A stretch of DNA of 64,000 nt from Gordonia sp. PDNC005. GTDB taxonomy: Bacteria > Actinomycetota > Actinomycetes > Mycobacteriales > Mycobacteriaceae. Shown in pieces: positions 59,394 through 64,000 of this stretch. Made by a program: the position numbers and the translations under genes. Within the stretch, counting starts at the first letter, position 1. The number at the start of each line of letters is the position of its first letter. The stretch lies in assembly GCF_016919385.1 (NCBI RefSeq), contig NZ_CP070351.1:4092001-4156000 (forward strand), read 5' to 3'. The notes below the pieces were generated by a model. That model did not search any database and was not told where the DNA came from. It was given only the letters and a program-made list of their open reading frames with translations.

Positions 59394-60275
59394 TCAGACG
59401 TTCCGGTCGTCTCCGCGGCGTTCACCGTCGGGTGTGAACGGCCCGTCGCCCTTGTACGCAGACGCCGGGAGAACCTTGGTGAAGTCGATCATCGCGCGGG
59501 TGTTGTCGACGGCGGTCACCAATCCGATGCCGTACGGTCCGTGCTCGTCGAACAGGGTGGCACTTCCCGCCGACACCCCGGCGTCCTCGAGGTGATGGTC
59601 GGACTCCACGCCGAGCCGATCACCGACCGGCAGCCGACTCAACGCGAGAGTGAGGTCGCCGTTGATGAAGCCGATGCCGCCTTCGCCCCAGTTGGTCGAG
59701 AGACTGGTGCCCTCGGCCGAAATGGCCGCACGCTGGAACGGTGTCAACTCGACGTCGGGGAGAACGTTCACCGGACGGCTCCACAGGCGTCGTCGTCCAC
59801 CGTTCTGGTAGGCCGTCATGTCAGAACTCCACCCGAGTTCGTCGTTGTAGAACCACGTGTGGAAATCGGAGGGGTCGGTCTCCGGGAGGTTGTAATCGGT
59901 CGTCGGACGCGACCAACGGGCGCCTGGAGGGTTGTCGCCCTGTTTGAGAAACACCGTGTTGCCCTGTGCGACCAGCACACCCTCGTCGTCCCCGTCGTGC
60001 TGGCGGACGCTCACCTGCACCACCCTGATCCGGCGCCCGTCCCGAAGAACCTCGGTCTGCAGACTCGTCGGGATGCGTCGCGCCGACTTGAACAGCTCCA
60101 GCGTGAATCGGGCAGGCAACCAGCCCTCGCGACCGTGCTCGTGTTCAGCCGCGTACGCGGCGAGACCGCACACCGCGGGGCCGTTGAGGGCGTCCGGACC
60201 CCACAGGCTCAGGGCCAGCGGAGTGGGGATCACCCGGCCCGATTCCCCGGGGATGAAATACGACTTCGTCGACAT
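59394..60275 (-). CDS. Acyl-CoA thioesterase-like double hot-dog protein
   Basis: A 293-residue protein. WLPARFTLELFKSARRIPTSLQTEVLRDGRRIRVVQVSV is the hot-dog helix and strands of the TesB/4HBT_3-like thioesterase family. The C-terminal half repeats the fold (NGDLTLALSRLPVGDRLGVES, then SATLFDEHGPYGIGLVTA). A role in acyl-CoA hydrolysis is expected; the substrate is unknown. It is divergent from the DUF308 gene over the tandem repeats at 60287-60379. Confidence 0.8.
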   Translation of the reverse strand: MSTKSYFIPGESGRVIPTPLALSLWGPDALNGPAVCGLAAYAAEHEHGREGWLPARFTLELFKSARRIPTSLQTEVLRDGRRIRVVQVSVRQHDGDDEGVLVAQGNTVFLKQGDNPPGARWSRPTTDYNLPETDPSDFHTWFYNDELGWSSDMTAYQNGGRRRLWSRPVNVLPDVELTPFQRAAISAEGTSLSTNWGEGGIGFINGDLTLALSRLPVGDRLGVESDHHLEDAGVSAGSATLFDEHGPYGIGLVTAVDNTRAMIDFTKVLPASAYKGDGPFTPDGERRGDDRNV

Positions 60276-60286
60276 GCATTCCGACA

Positions 60287-60379
60287 GTACTTCGTCTCGC
60301 GGGCTCGCTCAGCACGAGTACTTCGTCTCGCGGGCTCGCTCAGCACGAGTACTTCGTCTGTCGGGCTCGCTCAGCACAA
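60287..60379. repeat. Three 31-base tandem repeats in a divergent promoter region
   Basis: Unit GTACTTCGTCTCGCGGGCTC plus GCTCAGCACGA at 60287-60317 and 60318-60348 is identical. The third unit (60349-60379) differs at several bases (CTGTCGG, CACAA). A further GTAC follows and forms part of the TACCCT box before the DUF308 gene. Confidence 0.9.
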
Positions 60380-60392
60380 GTACCCTTGGCGC

Positions 60393-60956
60393 ATGACTGT
60401 GCTACCCGCAACGCCCGCGCTCCCCGACAATGCAGTGAACGCTCTGCGCTCGTTCCTGCTCGCGTCGTCCGTCGTCGGCATCGCGCTCGGCATCGCGATG
60501 CTCGCCTGGCCTGCGGCGACGCTCACCGTCGTGGCGGTCCTCTTCGGTGCGTCGCTCGTCGTGGCCGGATTCCTTCGACTGTTCCTCGCATTCGCCACGA
60601 CAGAGGCGCCGTTTGTACTGCGTGCGGTTCTCGGCGCGTTCGGAGCGATCGTGCTCGCCGCAGGCGTCCTGTCGATTCTGAATCCCGCCGAATCGTTGAC
60701 GCTGCTCGGCATCTTCATCGGCGTCGGCTGGATCTTCGGCGGACTCCAAGACCTACTCGAGATGCGACTGGCGACCTTCCTCGTCCCGCGCTGGCTTGTT
60801 GTCCTGTCGGCAGTGATCTCCATCGGTGCGGGCATCGCGATGATCGTCCTGCCCGCGATCTCGACCCTCTCGACCATCCTCTGGGTGCTCGCAGTCATGC
60901 TGATCGCGGTCAGCCTCGCGACCCTCCTCACACTCCCGAAGAAGCGAGACGCTTAG
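60393..60956 (+). CDS. DUF308/HdeD-family membrane protein
   Basis: A 187-residue protein with six predicted helices in three pairs (AMLAWPAATLTVVAVLFGASLVVAGFLRLF; GVLSILNPAESLTLLGIFIGVGWIFGGLQDL; IVLPAISTLSTILWVLAVMLIAVSLATLL). This is the DUF308/HdeD pattern. ATG 60393 has no ribosome-binding site and follows a TACCCT box by six bases, so it is probably leaderless. HdeD-like proteins are linked to acid or envelope stress in enterobacteria; the role here is unknown. Confidence 0.83.
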   Translation: MTVLPATPALPDNAVNALRSFLLASSVVGIALGIAMLAWPAATLTVVAVLFGASLVVAGFLRLFLAFATTEAPFVLRAVLGAFGAIVLAAGVLSILNPAESLTLLGIFIGVGWIFGGLQDLLEMRLATFLVPRWLVVLSAVISIGAGIAMIVLPAISTLSTILWVLAVMLIAVSLATLLTLPKKRDA

Positions 60957-60958
60957 TT

Positions 60959-61522
60959 TCAGCTGGTGGGAGCCAGTGAGTCGGTCGTGACAGACGTCCG
61001 TGCAGGGGCGTCGAGAAGGCGCTGATTCCAGCGGTTCAGCCCGGCTACCAGGTCGGCGGCGTGCCGGAGGGCGACACCGTCGATCAGGCCGGTGCCCGCG
61101 AGTTCGACCGATCGTTCCGACTGCGCGGCCGCCGCGCCGAGAAGGCGGTCGGCGCCGCGCAGGTCAGTGTCCCACATCGCGTCGGCGGTGGTCATGCACA
61201 GTGCCGCGACGTGATCGGCCTGATCGAGGTGGACCATCGCCCACGCCCAGTGGCGTGCGACGTCGACGGTGTCGACGCCCCCACGGCCATGTGTCCGGAC
61301 GTATTTGGCGTGCAGTTCGCTGCACAGGAGGTCGGCGTCGGACCACAGGCTGAGGTGAGACATGCACCGCACGCAGTCGTGGAGGGCGGCGAGGTACTTC
61401 ACCGAGTAGGGGCCTTCGCGGCGGGAACGGATCTCGCGGAGGACCGAGTAGTCGGCGAGGGCGTGCGTGAACTCGCCTGCGTCGTAGAACGTGCGGGCCT
61501 GTGAGTTCAGTTCGTCGAGCAT
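60959..61522 (-). CDS. Hypothetical alpha-helical (TPR-like) protein
   Basis: A 187-residue protein from ATG 61522 (GGAGGC directly before it). The sequence is helical throughout, e.g. LNSQARTFYDAGEFTHALADYSVLREI, like a tetratricopeptide pair. No signal peptide, helix or catalytic motif was seen. It is convergent with the DUF308 gene with two bases between their stops. Function not recognised. Confidence 0.65.
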   Translation of the reverse strand: MLDELNSQARTFYDAGEFTHALADYSVLREIRSRREGPYSVKYLAALHDCVRCMSHLSLWSDADLLCSELHAKYVRTHGRGGVDTVDVARHWAWAMVHLDQADHVAALCMTTADAMWDTDLRGADRLLGAAAAQSERSVELAGTGLIDGVALRHAADLVAGLNRWNQRLLDAPARTSVTTDSLAPTS

Positions 61523-61695
61523 GCCTCCATCGTGCCTGTTCGCGGCCGACGGCGGAGCGAAACGGACAGTCGGATCGGATGCGGCGTCGCTCGACGACGG
61601 AGGAGTCCACAACGCCGTCCACTGTTCCCCGATTCGACGTCAAGTCGTGCAGGCCCGCGCACGAGTCGCGGATTCGGGAACATTCGGCGATGAAG

Positions 61696-62142
61696 CTAAT
61701 TGAAGCGTCGTCGCAGCAGGAGCAGTCCGAGTGCGGTGACCAGCGAACCCGCCGCCGCGATCCACACTCCGTCGGCGCGCGCCATCCTCTCGGGGACCGC
61801 GAACACCGAGAACACCGCACCCACGATCGCAAGTGTCGCGATGGCCCCGCACATCCGCCGCCATGCGCTGTCCGACCCGCCTGCCGCACGAACGATGAGC
61901 AGCACGACGGCGCCGATCGTGGAAAGCGCGATCATCCACTGCAGGTGATTCGCGTGCGCCTGGTAGCCGGCCTCGCTGACGCGTCCGAACCCGTTCACCG
62001 TCGTCGACGGGCGTGTCACCGATGCGTACCAGGGGAGGAGATGTGCACCGGCGGCGGTGAGCAGACCGGCGGTGGTGACGACGACGTCCACTCGGAACGC
62101 CGCTCGTGGCTTCACTCGGCTGTGAACGGGATTCACGATCAC
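61696..62142 (-). CDS. Small integral membrane protein (four helices)
   Basis: A 148-residue protein from GTG 62142, with AGGAGG four bases upstream. Four hydrophobic segments are seen (TTAGLLTAAGAHLLPWYA; WMIALSTIGAVVLLIVRAAGG; ICGAIATLAIVGAVFSVFAV-like; VWIAAAGSLVTALGLLLLRR). The LLPWY motif after the first helix recalls small actinobacterial Trp-rich membrane proteins. Function unknown. Confidence 0.7.
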   Translation of the reverse strand: MIVNPVHSRVKPRAAFRVDVVVTTAGLLTAAGAHLLPWYASVTRPSTTVNGFGRVSEAGYQAHANHLQWMIALSTIGAVVLLIVRAAGGSDSAWRRMCGAIATLAIVGAVFSVFAVPERMARADGVWIAAAGSLVTALGLLLLRRRFN

Positions 62143-62235
62143 GGTTCCTCCTGACAGTGACGTTTCATCGACCGTAGGGGCGTTCGGCCATGCTGTACTG
62201 CGTGCGAATGACCTCGTGGGTGGGAGGATCGACGA

Positions 62236-63132
62236 GTGAGCGAACGTGGAGATCTCAGCAAGTGGGCGCTGCTCAGTGTTGCGGCCGCCGTCGTCACGAT
62301 CACCCTCAAGACGTACGCGTGGTGGATCACCGGATCAGTGGGCCTGCTGTCGGACGCCGCTGAATCCGTCGTCAACCTGGTAGCCGCCGCGGGAGCATTC
62401 GTCGCCTTGAAGGTCGCGGCTCGCCCGTCCGACGACGACCACAACTTCGGGCACACGAAGAGCGAGTACTTCTCGGCGGTTGTCGAGGGCGTGATGATCG
62501 TGGTGGCTGCGGGAGTCATTCTCTACACAGCCGTCGAACGGCTGATCAACCCGCAGGAACTCGAAGCCGTCGGCATCGGTCTGTTGATCTCGGTCGGCGC
62601 GACAGTCGTCAACGGCCTCGTCGCCTGGAAGCTCATCGCCGTCGGCCGCGCGCATCGGTCGATGTCGCTGACGGCCGATGGAAAGCACCTGCTCACAGAT
62701 GTGTGGACGACCGTCGGAGTCATTGCGGGCGTCGCTCTTGTGGGGATCACTGGGTGGCCGCCGCTCGATTCACTGGTCGCGATGGCTGTCGCAGTGAACA
62801 TCATCGTCGTCGGGTGGCGTCTCGTCAGAGACTCCACGATGGGCCTCATGGACACCGTGATCCCAGCACCCGAACGTGACGCCGTCGACGCGGTGCTCGA
62901 TCGGTACCGAAGCGACGGAGTCGACTTCCACGACGTCCGCACTCGCGAGGCGGGACACATGCGGTTCGTCCAACTGCACATGCTCGTCCCCGGGCAGTGG
63001 ACCGTCCAACAGGCCCACGATCTCGTCGAAGACGTCGAGTCGGCGCTTCACGACGCGGTCGACGATCTGCGGCCCACCATTCATCTCGAACCGATCGACG
63101 ACCCGCGCAGTTACGAACCCTGGCGTCGCTGA
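62236..63132 (+). CDS. Cation diffusion facilitator (Fe/Zn efflux, FieF-like)
   Basis: A 298-residue CDF transporter. Metal-site motifs are present: LLSDAAESVVN in helix 2 (Asp and Glu/Asn), DDDHNFGHTKSEYFSAVVEG in the loop and helix 3, and LTADGKHLLTDVWTTVGVIAG in helix 5 (His and Asp). The C-terminal ferredoxin-like domain holds HDVRTREAGHMRFVQLHMLVPG. It exports divalent metal in exchange for protons. Confidence 0.92.
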   Translation: MSERGDLSKWALLSVAAAVVTITLKTYAWWITGSVGLLSDAAESVVNLVAAAGAFVALKVAARPSDDDHNFGHTKSEYFSAVVEGVMIVVAAGVILYTAVERLINPQELEAVGIGLLISVGATVVNGLVAWKLIAVGRAHRSMSLTADGKHLLTDVWTTVGVIAGVALVGITGWPPLDSLVAMAVAVNIIVVGWRLVRDSTMGLMDTVIPAPERDAVDAVLDRYRSDGVDFHDVRTREAGHMRFVQLHMLVPGQWTVQQAHDLVEDVESALHDAVDDLRPTIHLEPIDDPRSYEPWRR

Positions 63133-63178
63133 CGTCAATCGCGTGACGCCGTCGCCGGGACCGACCTACCCTGAGACC

Positions 63179-63550
63179 ATGAGTTCCCGGGACGACTTCG
63201 ACGGCGAGTACGACCTCGACGAGAGTGATCAGCTGCAGCCTGAGGACACTCTCGACGACGCCGAGGTCGGTGACATCCTCGACCGCGGCTACTCGCCGCC
63301 GGACTACGCGCCCGGGAACCACGAGCACGAAACCCTCGACTCACGCCTCGCCGAAGAGGAGCCGGACCTCGCCGCGAACGACGACGACGCCGACCCCGAC
63401 TACCCGGAGCAGGCCGAATGCGGAAACTCGCGTGCGGGTCGAATCGTCGCGTCCGACATCGCGGGCGACTCCGACGTCTTCGGTCGTGACGCAGGCGTGG
63501 ACGGGGCGGGTGCTTCGGCCGAAGAGGCCGCCATGCACATCATCGACTGA
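63179..63550 (+). CDS. DUF5709 acidic protein
   Basis: A 123-residue, very acidic protein starting at ATG 63179. YDLDESDQLQPEDTLDDAEVGDILDRGYSPPD is the typical start of the actinobacterial DUF5709 family, and EETLDSRLAEEEPD-like and AEEAAMHIID segments follow. Mostly disordered, no signal peptide. Function unknown. Confidence 0.78.
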   Translation: MSSRDDFDGEYDLDESDQLQPEDTLDDAEVGDILDRGYSPPDYAPGNHEHETLDSRLAEEEPDLAANDDDADPDYPEQAECGNSRAGRIVASDIAGDSDVFGRDAGVDGAGASAEEAAMHIID

Positions 63551-63572
63551 CGTTTTCGATACGGTTTCCGGC

Positions 63573-64000
63573 ATGGACCGTGACCGGATGGTGGAAGTCG
63601 GCGTCGCGTTGGTGTCGCGTTTCGGCGCGAAGGCGCTCAGTCTGACGTCGGTGGCGCGGCACGCGGGGGTGGCGCGTGCAACGGCCTATCGCATGTTCGG
63701 CGGACGCGAGGCGCTCGTCTCGGCCATCGTCTCGCATGAGCGCGAACGCCTGCGGGTGGAACTCGCCGGCTGGGCTGCGGACGAACCCGACGTCGCAGAG
63801 CGGGTGCGCAAGCGGGTGATCGGTTCACTCGGCTACATCCGCGACCACCAGGCGCTGCAGTACGTTCTGCGGAACGAACCCGAAGAAGTCGTCCGGTCTC
63901 TGGTGACCGTCGAGGGAGCGGGCGCACCGTCGTTGATCGATTTGATCGTCGATTCGGCGATGGCGGATCTCCCCGAGGACGAAGTCGCCGTCATGTACCC
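63573..64000 (+). CDS. TetR-family regulator, cut by window end
   Basis: 142 complete codons from ATG 63573, continuing past the window. The HTH reads VEVGVALVSRFGAKALSLTSVARHAGVARATAYRMFGGREALVSAI, a standard TetR domain. No ligand-domain assignment is possible. The start is 22 bases after the DUF5709 stop on the same strand. Confidence 0.85.
   Translation, partial: MDRDRMVEVGVALVSRFGAKALSLTSVARHAGVARATAYRMFGGREALVSAIVSHERERLRVELAGWAADEPDVAERVRKRVIGSLGYIRDHQALQYVLRNEPEEVVRSLVTVEGAGAPSLIDLIVDSAMADLPEDEVAVMY

Noticed and set aside
1..64000. CRISPR arrays, prophage, rRNA or tRNA genes
   Set aside because: No regularly spaced repeats with unique spacers, no phage structural genes and no cloverleaf or rRNA signature were seen by eye.

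Overview
The window is high-GC actinobacterial DNA and most resembles a mycolic-acid-producing member of the Mycobacteriales, with Gordonia or a close relative the best guess. The evidence is an mmpL3-type mycolate flippase gene, a GTP-dependent PEP carboxykinase, an aftD-type arabinosyltransferase, an lpqI-type glycosidase and the htdX/fabG4/fadA2/fadE5 fatty-acid block. As I remember it, this gene order follows M. tuberculosis Rv0204c to Rv0244c, with extra DNA inserted. I saw no tRNA, rRNA, CRISPR array, intact insertion sequence or prophage.

Layout. 1-9.7 kb: envelope block (membrane protein, mmpL3, NYN protein, trmB), then two unknown genes, a small acidic protein and pckA. 9.7-13.7 kb: a palindromic repeat and an ABC ATPase/FtsX-type permease/MmpS-like operon. 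13.7-19.5 kb: methyltransferase, glycosyltransferase, membrane protein, CitE-like lyase and flippase. 19.5-23.1 kb: a lower-GC accessory patch with two SUKH-type immunity paralogues, decayed toxin fragments and two probable immunity genes. 23.3-31.9 kb: DUF3068 protein, acyltransferase, aftD, DUF2613 protein, lpqI and a tetR. 32-40.3 kb: ctaD, htdX, fabG4, fadA2, a VanW-type protein and an SDR behind a KstR-like site. 40.4-48.4 kb: accessory genes (OGG-fold protein, ACT protein, MFS/ArsR pair, frameshifted STAND-WD40 protein). 48.5-56.6 kb: an operon behind a SAM riboswitch. 56.6-64 kb: fadE5, endonuclease IV, thioesterase, small membrane proteins, a cation-efflux protein, a DUF5709 protein and a partial tetR.

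The most interesting system is the seven-gene operon at 48.8-56.5 kb. A SAM-I type riboswitch precedes a 2-oxoglutarate/Fe(II) oxygenase, a cyclodipeptide synthase of the XYP subfamily (Ser37, Tyr172, Glu176 and Tyr194-Pro195 visible), a 14-TM exporter, and a complete Dpp-type ABC importer. All genes overlap by 1-8 bases. This suggests a methionine/SAM-responsive, oxidised diketopiperazine that is exported and re-imported, perhaps a metal-binding compound; the product is inference.

A second point is a shared operator, TTAC-N6-GTAA, seen just upstream of the tetR at 31.3 kb, between fabG4 and fadA2, and upstream of fadE5. It suggests that this TetR protein controls a local acyl-CoA regulon that has been split by about 19 kb of inserted DNA.
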